Shown piece by piece: positions 1 to 9,597 of a stretch of DNA of 64,000 nt. The stretch spans positions 2,046,001 through 2,110,000 of the forward strand of contig BJHW01000002.1 of NCBI GenBank assembly GCA_005405945.1, given 5' to 3'. The notes under the pieces were generated by a model. That model was not told the origin of the DNA, made no database searches, and was given only the letters and a program-made list of their open reading frames with translations. A program made the position numbers and the translations under genes. Numbering within the stretch: position 1 is the stretch's first letter; the number at the start of each line of letters is the position of its first letter. Source of the DNA: Streptomyces violaceusniger. Lineage in GTDB: Bacteria > Actinomycetota > Actinomycetes > Streptomycetales > Streptomycetaceae.

Positions 1-1
1 G

Positions 2-547
2 GACGAACGGATCTCGCGGGGCGCCACGATCTGGCTGACCGGACTGTCCGGGGCCGGGAAATCCAGTGTGGCGGTGGAGATCGAGCGGCTGCTGATCGCC
101 GCCGGCCGCCCGGCCTACCTGCTGGACGGGGACAACCTGCGGCACGGGATCAACGCCGGGCTGGGATTCGGCCAAGCCGACCGTGCGGAGAACGTGCGGC
201 GCGCGGGCGAGGCGGCCAGGCTGTTCGCCGACGCCGGACTGGTCGCGGTGGTTTCGCTGATCAGCCCCTACACCGAAGACCGGGCGAAGGTGCGGGAGGC
301 GCACGAACTCGCCGGGCTGCCGTTCCTGGAGGTCTTCCTCGACACCCCGCCCGCGGTCTGCGAGTCCCGGGACCCGAAGGGGCTCTACGCCAAGGCACGC
401 GCGGGCGCGATCACCGGTTTCACCGGGATCGACGATCCGTACCAGGCGCCCGAGTCGCCGGAGCTGGTGCTGCGGCCCGAGGACGGTGACCCCGCCGCGA
501 TGGCCGCCCTCGTGCTGAACCGCCTGGTGGGCGGAATTCCCGATTGA
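2..547 (+). CDS. cysC: Adenylylsulfate (APS) kinase, 5'-truncated by window edge
   Basis: APS kinase phosphorylates adenylylsulfate with ATP to give PAPS, the sulfate donor for sulfotransferases and for sulfate reduction. The reading frame is open from base 2 and begins inside the protein, just before the P-loop GLSGAGKSS. The family motif DGDNLRHG follows, then SLISPYTEDR and the C-terminal DPKGLYAKARAGAITGFTGIDD-type region (only part quoted). The true start lies before the window, and GTG at 68 is only an internal codon. A P450 gene follows after 44 bp, which suggests co-transcription. An APS kinase beside a P450 and a LAL regulator could belong to the edge of a natural-product cluster that supplies PAPS for sulfation; that is inference. 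Confidence 0.9.
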   Translation, partial: DERISRGATIWLTGLSGAGKSSVAVEIERLLIAAGRPAYLLDGDNLRHGINAGLGFGQADRAENVRRAGEAARLFADAGLVAVVSLISPYTEDRAKVREAHELAGLPFLEVFLDTPPAVCESRDPKGLYAKARAGAITGFTGIDDPYQAPESPELVLRPEDGDPAAMAALVLNRLVGGIPD

Positions 548-591
548 CACGGCGGGACGAGCCGCCGACGACCCAGAGGAGTACCCCTGTC

Positions 592-1860
592 ATGACGACA
601 TCCCCGTGCCCGGCCGGAAACTCGATCCCCGACTCCGGCGACGGAGTGGTCGATCTCGACGAAGCCTTCATGAACGATCCGTACCAGCTCTACGAACTGC
701 TGCGCACCCAGCGCCCGGTGACCAGGGTGCGAGTGCCGATGGCGCCGCCGTTCTGGCTGGTCACCACATACGGGGACGTGCGCGCCGGAATGACCGATCC
801 CCGGCTGCGCAAGGACGCCGGTGACATCGCCAGGATCCTCCGCCGCGCAGCCGAACTGCCCGAGGACGCCGTGGACCTGGACATGGGTCTGCACGACCAC
901 ATGCTCAATTCGGACCCGCCCAAGCACACCCGGCTCCGCAAGCTGGTGAACAAGGCGTTCACCGGACGGGCCATCGATCGGCTCCGCCCGAGCATCGAGC
1001 AGTTGGCCACCGATCTGACCGAGGCGATGGCGGCGAAGCTGGCCGCCGGGGCGGACTCGGTCGACCTGATCGAGGAGTACGCGTTCCCGCTGCCGATGAC
1101 GGTGATCTGCGAGATCCTCGGCGTGCCGGACGACCGGCGAAGTGAGTTCGGCGAGTGGTCCCACACGATCCTCACGTCGACGACGCCGCAGGAGCAGATG
1201 GCGGCGTCGGCGGCCATGCGGGAGTACCTGGACGAGCTGGTGGCCGCCAAACGGGCGGCTCCCGGCGAGGACATCTTCTCCGCGATCCTGGCCCCGGGGG
1301 AGGGGGCCGACCAGCTGTCGCCGGCCGAGGCCACCTCGATGGCGTCACTGCTGCTGATGGCCGGGCACGAGACCACGGCGAACCTGATCAGCAACGGGGT
1401 GCTGGCCCTGCTGCGCGACCCGCACCAGCTGGCGCGGCTGCGTGCGGACCCGGCGCTGCTCCCGGGCGCGGTGGAGGAGTTCCTCCGCCTGGAGAGCCCG
1501 GTCAGCATGGCCACCACGCGGTTCACCGCCGAGCCGGTGACCATCGGCGGCACAACGATCCCGGCAGGCGAGCTGGTCCTGCTGGGGATCGGCTCGGCCA
1601 ACCGAGATCCGGAGGTGTTCGAACGGCCCGGCGAGCTGGACCTCGGCCGTCCCAAGGGCGGTGGTCTCGCCTTCGGTCACGGTATCCACCACTGCCTGGG
1701 GGCGGCGCTGGCCAGGGTGGAGGGCGAGATTGCCTTCCGCGTGCTGCTGGCCCGGTTCCCCGAGCTCACCCTCGCGGTGGCCCCGGGCGACCTGAGGTGG
1801 CGCAGCAGCATTCTCCTGCGGGGGCTGACCACCCTGCCGGTGCGCGCGGGCGCACGCTGA
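592..1860 (+). CDS. Cytochrome P450
   Basis: A soluble bacterial-type P450 monooxygenase of 422 aa. It shows the heme-ligand loop FGHGIHHCLG (Cys at about residue 368), the I-helix oxygen-activation motif AGHETT (about 257-262) and the K-helix ExxR in EEFLRLES. The start chosen is ATG 592 with AGAGGA 11 bp upstream; the longer TTG start at 544 overlaps the preceding stop and has no such site. Length and motifs fit actinobacterial CYP105/107-like enzymes that hydroxylate secondary metabolites. The substrate cannot be read from the sequence. The gene ends 6 bp before a perfect palindromic terminator, so the cysC-P450 transcript probably ends there. Confidence 0.93.
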   Translation: MTTSPCPAGNSIPDSGDGVVDLDEAFMNDPYQLYELLRTQRPVTRVRVPMAPPFWLVTTYGDVRAGMTDPRLRKDAGDIARILRRAAELPEDAVDLDMGLHDHMLNSDPPKHTRLRKLVNKAFTGRAIDRLRPSIEQLATDLTEAMAAKLAAGADSVDLIEEYAFPLPMTVICEILGVPDDRRSEFGEWSHTILTSTTPQEQMAASAAMREYLDELVAAKRAAPGEDIFSAILAPGEGADQLSPAEATSMASLLLMAGHETTANLISNGVLALLRDPHQLARLRADPALLPGAVEEFLRLESPVSMATTRFTAEPVTIGGTTIPAGELVLLGIGSANRDPEVFERPGELDLGRPKGGGLAFGHGIHHCLGAALARVEGEIAFRVLLARFPELTLAVAPGDLRWRSSILLRGLTTLPVRAGAR

Positions 1861-1866
1861 GAGCCT

Positions 1867-1924
1867 GATGACAGGAGGGTGGCTTTCCTAGGGAATTCCC
1901 TAGGAAAGCCACCCTCCTGTCATC
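1867..1924 (+). terminator. Perfect 58-bp palindrome after the P450 gene
   Basis: Two 29-base arms (1867-1895 and 1896-1924) are exact reverse complements with no spacer, centred on GGGAATTCCC. As RNA this forms a very stable hairpin with only a forced minimal loop. It begins 6 bp after the P450 stop and has no clear U tract, which is common for actinomycete terminators. It could also stop transcription entering from the opposite direction. Confidence 0.8.
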
Positions 1925-2353
1925 TTCTGTTACGTCTGTGCCGTGGGGTTCGCCACATAGCGGGACAGCTGTTCCGATGCTAAGTTGAACTTTGCTTCGA
2001 CTTGACCATGGCTTGACCCGATGATGAATCGGCTCACGCCCAGTTCGGTGATAGCGGCATTGGCTCGTGAGGAGGGATTGATAGATTACTCGGCGAGTTG
2101 GTTTTTGATTTCTCCCATGTGCTCTCGGCCTGGGATCTGGAGCGGATTCACTTCAAGCGCTACCCGTCGAAAGTATTGAACATTCCACGTTTCCCATTCT
2201 CGACCCGAGTTCGCGATTCGCGGCTGGGTGCCCATTGCGGCATGAAATTCCGGTGAGGCAGATGAACGGCCGACGAAATGGTGTTCGGGGCCGAGCGGAC
2301 AGGAGACCAAGCGAATCCGTGTCCCTGTGGCCGCCCGCCGCCTTCCGCAGGGA
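1925..2353. other. Intergenic stretch, no gene seen
   Basis: This stretch between the palindrome and the LAL regulator is less GC-rich than its surroundings. I see no convincing coding frame on either strand. It probably holds the promoter of the regulator gene. Confidence 0.5.
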
Positions 2354-5202
2354 ATGACGACAGCAGAGGTGCACCGCCAACAGGGGAGAGAATGCGGAGC
2401 CTCGGATTCTCGAGAGGCTTACGGAGCCGACGACACCGCGGGCACAGTCGTTCGCCGGTCGTTGCACGGCCGTGGAGAACAGGTGCACCGCATCGAGCGG
2501 CTGATGCGCGCGACGGCCGAGGACCACCGGGAACACATAGTGGTCCTGGAGTCCGGCATCGGCACCGGCAAGACCAGACTGCTGTCCGAGGCGATGGCGC
2601 TGGCCGAGCGGAACGGGTTCGCGGTGCTCGACGGCGTGCCGAAGCCGCTCACCATGGTCGGCCCCCGTCAGGGCCGGCACGACACCGACCGGATCGGCTG
2701 GCCGGCCGCACAGGTCGAGGCACAGCTCGACGGCGAACTCCAGCGTGGTCCGGTTCTGATGGTGCTCGACGACGCGCAGTGGGCGGACCCGGCGGTGCTG
2801 CGGGCGCTCGGCGGCCTGATGTCGAAGCTGGACGACTCGCCGGTGCTGTGGCTGTTCGCGCTGCGTGCCGAGCGGGAGGAGTCGGCCAACAGCCTGGTGT
2901 TGCGCGGCATGGCTCGGGCCCACCGCAGCGACTGGCTCGGACCGCTGGGCCCGCTGCCCTGTGACGCCGTCGTCGGCCTCGTCGGCGACCTCTTCGACGC
3001 AGTTCCCGACAGGGACCTGGTGGAGCTGTGCGAGAGCGTCGGCGGCACCCCGCAGGCGATCGTGGACCTGGTGCACGAACTGGGCAAGGAACACTGCGTC
3101 GCGATCAGCAACGGGGTCGCCTCGCTGGTTTCGGGGCCGATGACCTCGGGCATCGCCGCGGCCGTCGCAGAGGATCCGGTCGGGCGGCTGCCGCAGCCGT
3201 TACTGCGGTCGGTGCGCGGCCGGCTGGGCCAGCTGTCCGAGCAGGCGCAGAACGTGTTGCAGGTCGCAGCGGTGCTGGGCAGCGGATTCGCCCCGCGCGA
3301 CCTCGCGGAGATGCTGGGCGAGCTTCCCGTCCAGCTGCTGGGGCCGCTGCAGGAGGCGATGGGCGCGGGGCTGCTCATCAGCGATAGCGAGGGATTCGTG
3401 TTCCACCGCGAACCCGTGTGGCGTGCGGTGCTGGGGACCGTCCCCGCGCCGTTGCGGTCGATGTTGCACCAGCAGGCCGCCACCATGCTGCTCGCCAGGG
3501 CGGGGGAGTCGACCGTGGACGCGGCGGTGCATCTGGTGCACTGCACGGAGGCCGGTGACGCCGAGGCGGTGGCCACCATCGGCGAGGCGGCGCGGCGGTT
3601 GCTGCCGTCCTCACCCCAGTCGGCCGCGGCGCTGGCCACTCGCGGCCTGCAGGCCACCGAACCCGGCGGGCCCGATCACCTCGCGCTGGGGACCACGGCC
3701 ACCGCGGGCCTGGTCCGGCAGGGCAAGCTCACCCAGGCCGCCGAACTCGCCGAAGAACTGCTGCGGGTGGCCGGGCCCGCCCCGATGGAGTCCGTTCGCC
3801 CGCTGCGTACCTGGCTGGCAAGGGCGCTGATGCTGCGCGGCGACGCCTCCGCCGCGCAGCAGGTCTCCCAGGAGCCCTTCTCCGCCACGGTTCCCGCGGA
3901 CCCTCCGGACCCCGAACTGCTGGTGCTGAACATGTTGTCGCCCGACCAGACCGCACAGAGCGACCTGGTCGACCGGGTGCTCGCGGCCCCCGCCGCGTAC
4001 AGCGTCGAGGTGCGGGTGGCGGCGTTGAACGTGCGGGCGATGGCGAAGTGGCGTGAAGGACGGCTCGACGAGGCGCTCGCCTGCGTGGAGGACGCGGTGG
4101 GACTGCGCGAGCACGTCACCGAGTCCTGTCAGAGCGATCCACTGTGGACCAAGGCGTGGATGCTGACCAGGCTCCACCGGCTCGACGAGGCGCTGGTCGC
4201 GGCCGACACCGCCTGCCGCACCGTCGACTGGGACGGCATGGGCGTGCTCACCCCGGTCCCGCTCACCCTGCGCGCGATGATCTTCTTCGTCAAGGGCGAT
4301 GTCGCCGCGGCCGAGACGGAGGCGGCCGCGGGACTCGCGGCATCGAAGCGGGCGGAGATGCCGCTCTACGACCCCCGCTCCGCGCGGTTCTGGTCTTCTG
4401 CGCACTACGGCGTGGTGACCTGACCGCAGCCGCCGACGGGCTGCGGCGACTGCACGAGTCGATACCCGCCGAACTGGTCCAATGGTGGTCGGCGATGCGG
4501 CGACTGCTCACCGGGATGGTGTCCTCGGCCAGATCGGGCGCGCACGCGGCGATCGACGAGATCCGCGCCCTGGCAGAGGACTCCTCCCTGCGCCGGCAGT
4601 TGGTGCTCGAGGCCCCGTTGGGCACCGCGTGGTCGGTACGCACCGCGCTGGCGGCGGACCAGCGGCCGCTCGCGGAGCGGATCGTGGTCACCGCCGAGGA
4701 GATCGCCGCGGTCAATCAGCGTCACAGCTCGGTGGTGGCGGCGGCGAGGCATGGCCGGGCGCTGCTGGACGGCGATCTCACCGCGCTCGCCGGGCTCGGA
4801 AAGCTCTACGGCGATCCGTGGACGGTGGCCTCGCTCGCCGAAGACCTCGGGTCACTCCAGCGTGAGACCGACCGCGAGCAGGCCGTGAAGGAACTGAGCC
4901 GCGCGATGGTGATCTACGAGGAGGTGGGTGCGGAATGGGACTCGGCGCGCGTGCGGCGCAAGCTGCGGCGCCTCGGAGTCCGACGTCGGCACTGGAGCCA
5001 CGAAACCCGGCCCGAGACTGGCTGGGACAGCCTCACCAGCACCGAAACCAAAGTCGCCCGGCTCGTCGCACAGGGGCTGACCAACCGCCAGGTCGCGAGC
5101 GAACTGTTCATCTCCCCGCACACCGTCGGCTTCCACCTGCGCCAGATCTACCGCAAGCTCGCCATTCAGTCCAGAGTGGAACTGGCGCGCCTCGTGCCAT
5201 GA
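2354..5202 (+). CDS. Large ATP-binding LuxR (LAL) family regulator, frameshifted near 4400
   Basis: LAL regulators are about 900-1,000-aa transcription factors with an N-terminal STAND/AAA ATPase and a C-terminal LuxR helix-turn-helix. Here the N-terminal frame carries a P-loop (GIGTGKT) and a Walker B-like stretch (LMVLDDAQWAD). It stops at 4421-4423, while the remaining protein continues in another frame to 5202 and ends with a clear LuxR HTH (LTSTETKVARLVAQGLTNRQ, then VASELFISPHTVGFHLRQIY). One missing base around 4385-4415 would rejoin the frames. The start is uncertain: ATG 2354 lies in frame, whereas ATG 2392 has the better ribosome site (GGGGAGAG) but another frame. As read, the protein would lack its DNA-binding domain. 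It is a plausible pathway regulator for a neighbouring cluster. Confidence 0.82.
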
Positions 5203-5231
5203 CCGCGCCGCGCGGTGTGCGGGCGGGTGCT

Positions 5232-6053
5232 TTACGGCTTGCCGGCCAGAGACAACAAGCGTCGGGCCCGTTGCAGGACGGGCCGGTCGACCATCTGTCC
5301 GTCCACTCGGGTGGCGCCGCCGTTGCCTGCACTGCTTGCCTGGATTACTCCTCGGGCCCACCGGATCTCCTGGTCAGTAGGTTGCCAGGCGCGGTGCACC
5401 GTGGCCACTTGAAGGGGATGCACACACAGTCGGCCGCCGAAGCCCAGCGCCCTGCTTCGCCGTGACGAGGTTGCCAAGCCTTCCTTGTCCTCAAGACGGG
5501 TGTGAACACCGTCCAGCGGCGAGGGCAGCCCGGCTGCCTGTGAAGCGTTCACCAAAGAGGAACGGGCCCACAGCAACTCCGGCTCCTCTGGTGGGGAGGG
5601 CGTGATTCCTGTGTCGAGGGCGTAGTCGACACTCCCGAACAGCAGTCGTCCCACTCTCGGCAGACCGGCGATCGCTCCGGCCTCCCGCAGGCCGATCGCG
5701 CTCTCTATCAGTGGTAGCAGGCTGACCCCATAGGGCAGATGGTCGATGACGGAGGCCACTTGCTCGGCAGTCGAGCACTTGGGCAGGACCACCCCCCGTA
5801 GTAGCGCCGGTGCCTCGGCGAGAGCAGCGAGGTCCTCGGCGTGCCAAGGACTCCCTGGGGCATTGATACGCACCACGCTGCGGTGTCTGGCCAGCCACCG
5901 GATGGCTGCTGCACGGGCGGCGGCCTTGTTGTCGGCCGGTACTGCGTCCTCCAGATCGATCAGAACAGCATCCGCGCCGCTGGAGGCGGCCTTGGAAAAT
6001 CGGTCAGGCCGGTCTCCCGGCACAAACAGCATGGTTCGTTCGGAGAATTCCAT
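5232..6053 (-). CDS. CitE-like / HpcH-HpaI family acyl-CoA lyase
   Basis: A 273-aa TIM-barrel lyase of the citrate lyase beta-subunit family. These Mg-dependent enzymes cleave or form C-C bonds in CoA thioesters such as citramalyl-CoA, malyl-CoA or beta-methylmalyl-CoA. Visible signatures are LFVPGDRPDRF near the N-terminus, DLEDAVP (residues 33-39), RINAPGSPW, the metal-ligand segment LPLIESAIGL and FGSVDYALD. ATG 6053 has AGAGGA upstream and starts 25 bp after the permease stop, so it is the last gene of the CoA-transferase/permease/lyase operon. In this context I infer a citramalyl-CoA lyase role (to acetyl-CoA plus pyruvate). The enzyme assignment is firm; the substrate is inferred. Confidence 0.85.
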   Translation of the reverse strand: MEFSERTMLFVPGDRPDRFSKAASSGADAVLIDLEDAVPADNKAAARAAAIRWLARHRSVVRINAPGSPWHAEDLAALAEAPALLRGVVLPKCSTAEQVASVIDHLPYGVSLLPLIESAIGLREAGAIAGLPRVGRLLFGSVDYALDTGITPSPPEEPELLWARSSLVNASQAAGLPSPLDGVHTRLEDKEGLATSSRRSRALGFGGRLCVHPLQVATVHRAWQPTDQEIRWARGVIQASSAGNGGATRVDGQMVDRPVLQRARRLLSLAGKP

Positions 6054-6078
6054 GTTTGTTCCTCTGTGAAGCAAGACC

Positions 6079-7318
6079 TTAGACGGCCACGAAGACCAGC
6101 CAGGCAGCCACCGGAGCCAGCCCGCACACTCCCGCTCCCCAGAGCAGCAGTCCTCGGTAGGCGTCGTCTCGCTGGTGCTCGGGTGCGTTGGCGATGACCA
6201 AAGCGCCGTTGGTGGAGAAGGGACTGGCGTCGACCACGGTCGCCGACGCTGCCAGGGCGATGACCATACCGGTCGTACCGATGGCCCCGACGCGAGGAAG
6301 GGGACTGCCAGCGGCATCAGTGCTCCAAGGATGCCGGTCGTGGAGGCGAAGGCGGAGACGACACCGCCCACGTAGCAAATGATCAAAGCGGCCAGCAGCG
6401 GCGCGCCGATCGCCGCGATCATCCGTCCAAGGGAGTCGACTATGCCCAGGCTCTGCAGGAGTGCGATATAGGTGACGATCCCGCACACCAGCAGAACCAC
6501 CGACCAGGAGATCTCTCGCGACGCCTTCTGCGCGGTGTGGCGGAACAGCAGCGCAAGCCCTGAGGCCAGGGACAGAGCGAGGAACCCTGTGTCGAGGGAG
6601 AGGACCGTGGTGCCGAGGACCAGGGCGACCATGGCGCAGAGGGTTACTGCCTGTTCTGCTCCCAGCACGATCGTGGAATCCGCCGCACGGCTGTCGGAGG
6701 TGAGGGCTTGCATCCGATGGATGCGCTGACGGCCGAAGACCACCTGGGTGACCACCCCCACAGCAACGTTGAACGCGAAGGTGCCGACGAACAGTTGCCA
6801 GCCGTTGACCGTCAAATGGCTGCTGTGCAGGGAGGAATTCACGATCCCGCCGAGGACGCCGGTGGGAGCGAAGCTTCCGGCGGCCGCTCCGTTCACCGCC
6901 ATCAGACCGACATACAGGGGGCTGATACCACGCTCCACGGCGAAGGTGATACCGAGCGGGGCGACGACCGCGACTGCTGCCGGGGACGCCGCTCCTGTGG
7001 CACACAGCAGCGCAGCAAGACCGAACAAGACCCACGGCATGACGCCGAGCCGCTGCCCGGCGACTCGGACGGCGGCGTGCACCATCCACTCGACGGTCCC
7101 GTTGACCCGGGCGATCCCGAAGAGGAAGGTCACCGCGACGAGCACGACGAACATCTCGGCGGGAAAGCCATCCAGCACCTGCTGGGGGTGTGGTCAAGCC
7201 AGACGCATCCCACAAGAAAGGTCGCCACCAGGGCCAGCACGCCCATGTTCAGTCCGCGCAGGCTCGACACCGCGAAGACGGCTGCGAGTACGAGCACACC
7301 GATCAGCTCTGTGGACAC
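6079..7318 (-). CDS. MatC-type dicarboxylate permease, two frameshifts as read
   Basis: A polytopic permease with the MatC N-terminal domain (SLC13-like), a family that imports malonate and other dicarboxylates. The protein is spread over three frames: MSTELIGVLVLAAVFAVSSL from GTG 7318 (ribosome site GAGGGAGG), the main hydrophobic body from DGFPAEMFVVLVAVTFLFG, and the end AIGTTGMVIALAASATVVDA to 6079. Adding one G to the G5 run 7184-7188 and one base to the C4 run 6285-6288 restores a continuous protein of about 413 aa across both breaks. Sequence error is therefore likelier than gene death. The start overlaps the end of the CoA-transferase gene by 16 bp, showing translational coupling. 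Confidence 0.78.
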
Positions 7319-8540
7319 GCCGTACCTCCCTCACGTGTGTCGTCCTTGGAGGCGTCGAGCCAGCCGAGCACTGCGTCGGTGTGTTCGCCCAATGCCGGAA
7401 CGGGCCTCAGGTGCTGGGGGCCGTCTGCTTCACCGTGGAACGTGACCGGGGGATCAGCCCAGTCAGCGGTCCCACAGGACTGTCGAAGGTCGCCCAGCGG
7501 CCCCGCTCCCGAAGCTGGGGGTGGTCGCTGAACTCCTGCATGTTGCGCTGATACGCGTAGGCGATTCGGGCCTCCTCCAAGCGGTTCACCAGTTCCCTGG
7601 CGGACAGCTTGCTCGTCACCTCGCGCACCAGCTTGTCGAGATCGGTGCGGTGCGCCACTCGGTCCGCGTTCCCTGCGAAGCGGTTGTCGCCGACCAGATT
7701 CCTGCGTTGCAGGACGAGTTCGCAGAACGAGGCCCACTCCCGCTCGTTCTGCAGACCGAGCAGGACCGTCTGCCCGTCCCGGGTGGTGAAGGGACCGTAG
7801 GGCGCGATCGTGGCGTGGCTGGCACCGGTGCGCGCCGGTGCCGTCCCTCCGTAGCGGGTGTAGTACTCGGCGTATCCCATCCACTCGCCCAGCGCCTCCA
7901 GCATGGAGACCTCGATCTGTGATCCCCGCCCGGTACGAGCCCGCTTCAGCAGAGCGGTGAGGATGCCGGAGTAGGCGTACATGCCGGCGCATATGTCGGC
8001 GATGGACAGCCCGACCTTGGAAGGGGTATCGGGGGTGCCGGTGATGGACAGCAGCCCGGCTTCACTCTGTACCAGGAGGTCGTAGGCTTTGCGGTCGCGG
8101 TAACTGCCGCTGCTGCCGTAGCCGGAGATGTCACAGGTGATCAGCCGGGGATGGCTGACGGCCAGGGCGTGATGTCCGATACCCAGCCGGGCGGCAGCTC
8201 CGGGCACCAGGTTCTGGACCAGGACGTCGGCCCGGTCGATCAGCGCGTGCAGGTGCCGGTTGCCCTCCGGCGAGCGCACATCGAGCTGCACGCTTTCTTT
8301 GCCGCGATTGAGCCAGACGAAGTGACTGGACATGCCTCGTACGGTGCGGTCATAGCCACGTGCCAGGTCACCGCTGCCCGGTCGCTCGATCTTGATGACC
8401 CTCGCGCCAAGGTCGGCGAGTTGCCGGGTTGCGAAGGGGGCGGCGACGGCCTGCTCGAGAGACACGACGACTAGCCCGCTCAGAGGCCCGGCGGAGTGGT
8501 CAGAGGTGGGATCGCGCCTAAGGGAATGCGGCTCGGACAT
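7303..8540 (-). CDS. Family III CoA-transferase (CaiB/BaiF), frameshift near the 3' end
   Basis: Family III CoA-transferases move CoA between an acyl-CoA donor and a carboxylic acid acceptor. The protein shows the family start (LSGLVVVSLEQAVAAPFATRQLADLGARVIKIERPGSGD, only part quoted), LNRGKESVQLD, DISGYGSSGSY and AYDLLVQSEAGL. The Asp in AYDLLVQ matches the nucleophile position of the family. The frame leaves the conserved sequence at the G5 run 7448-7452. One extra base restores IPPVTFHGEADGPQ and the natural end at 7303, giving about 412 aa. It is first in a three-gene operon with permease and lyase and is divergent from a LysR gene. I infer itaconate or a similar C4-C5 dicarboxylate as acceptor, with succinyl-CoA as donor. 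Confidence 0.83.
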
Positions 8541-8629
8541 GGGGTCCCTCCCATGGAGTCTCGATTGGATGTGGGGACACTTTGCGGCCGTGCCCGGGCT
8601 TTGTGAAATGACGAATCACGTCCCACTCC

Positions 8630-8644
8630 ATGCGCCTGGCGTAT
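8630..8644. promoter_or_regulatory. Putative LysR operator between CoA-transferase and lysR
   Basis: ATGCGCCTGGCGTAT is an almost perfect dyad (arms ATGCGCC and GGCGTAT around one T, one mismatch) and contains the LysR-type T-N11-A signature. It lies in the divergent promoter region, 10 bp before the lysR start. Site assignment is inference. Confidence 0.5.
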
Positions 8645-8653
8645 AGTCCAAGC

Positions 8654-9541
8654 ATGGAGATCCGAGAGTTGCAGTGGTTCGCCGCACTGGCGGAGCATGA
8701 GCACGTCACGCTCGTCTCGGAGCGGATGAACATCTCGCAACCGACGTTGTCCCGCGCCATCAGACGGCTGGAAGCTCGAGTCGGCGTGCCACTGTTCGAC
8801 CGGCACCAAAACAGGCTGCGCCTGAACAGATACGGCGAAGTCTTCCGGGCCCATGCCCTGCGTGCCATCGCCGAAATCGAGACCGCAGAACAACGCATCG
8901 CCGCGCTGATCGACCCGGACGCCGGCACGGTGGCCCTCGGCTTCCTGCATTCCTATGGAACGTGGCTGGTGCCCGAACTTCTCGCGGGGTACCGCTCCCG
9001 CGCTCCACGTACTGCGTTCGAGTTGCGCGGTGATGCTGCCGATTCGGTCGTCGACGGCGTTCGGTGCGGGCGCCTGGACCTCGGTTTGACCAGCCCGCGG
9101 CCCGTGGGAGACGACCTGGAATGGGTGCCCCTGCGGGAGGAGCCGTTGTGTCTTCTTGTGCCTGTCGGCCATCGCCTGGCCAGGCGCCGCTCGGTCAAGC
9201 TGTCCGAGCTGGCCGAGGAGGCGTTCGTCGCTCTGCAGCCAGTCTTCGGTCTGCGTCAGATCACAGACCGCCTCTGTGCCGCTGCGGGCTTCACACCCCG
9301 TGTTGCCTGGGAAAGCACCGAACTGAGCACGCTGCGCTCATTGGTCGAAGCCGGCATGGGCGTGGCCGTTGTACCCACTACCGGCAGCCTGGACCGGCAA
9401 GGCGCCGTCGTCGTTCTCCTGAGTGATCCTGGAGCCGCTCGCACGGTCGGGGTCATCACCCCTGCGTCGGGCCTCCGCTCACCAGTGGCACAGCGCTTCC
9501 TCGACTACGTCTGCTCCACAGCTCATGCATCATACGCATAG
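8654..9541 (+). CDS. LysR-family transcriptional regulator
   Basis: A 295-aa LysR-type regulator. The N-terminal winged HTH spans roughly residues 1-60 (LVSERMNISQPTLSRAIRRL), followed by an inducer-binding domain with the typical closing segment LRSLVEAGMGVAVVPTT. ATG 8654 is preferred to the in-frame ATG 8630, because the latter lies inside the presumed operator and would add eight non-homologous residues. The gene is divergent from the CoA-transferase operon and followed after 56 bp by the MaoC hydratase gene, so it most likely controls both arms in response to the dicarboxylate or its CoA ester. This matches the arrangement around RipR/ItcR in bacterial itaconate operons. Confidence 0.9.
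   Translation: MEIRELQWFAALAEHEHVTLVSERMNISQPTLSRAIRRLEARVGVPLFDRHQNRLRLNRYGEVFRAHALRAIAEIETAEQRIAALIDPDAGTVALGFLHSYGTWLVPELLAGYRSRAPRTAFELRGDAADSVVDGVRCGRLDLGLTSPRPVGDDLEWVPLREEPLCLLVPVGHRLARRRSVKLSELAEEAFVALQPVFGLRQITDRLCAAAGFTPRVAWESTELSTLRSLVEAGMGVAVVPTTGSLDRQGAVVVLLSDPGAARTVGVITPASGLRSPVAQRFLDYVCSTAHASYA
9525..9539. promoter_or_regulatory. Second putative LysR site before maoC
   Basis: ATGCATCATACGCAT has ATGC/GCAT arms and again a T-N11-A spacing, similar to the dyad at 8630-8644. It overlaps the 3' end of lysR and lies about 60 bp before the hydratase start, where an operator for the second arm would be expected. Confidence 0.4.
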
Positions 9542-9597
9542 TCTCGGTGAAAATTCGCTATTTCACACACGGATCGAGGGCTTCCGACAATGAGGCC

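Noticed and set aside
2153..3094. Minus-strand frame across the LAL regulator start
   Set aside because: Antisense to the P-loop ATPase domain and without any recognised motif.
5232..7178. Single 648-aa fusion of permease and CitE-like lyase
   Set aside because: The fusion arises only because a frameshift at 6285-6288 carries the permease into the lyase frame. The lyase has its own ATG and ribosome site at 6053.
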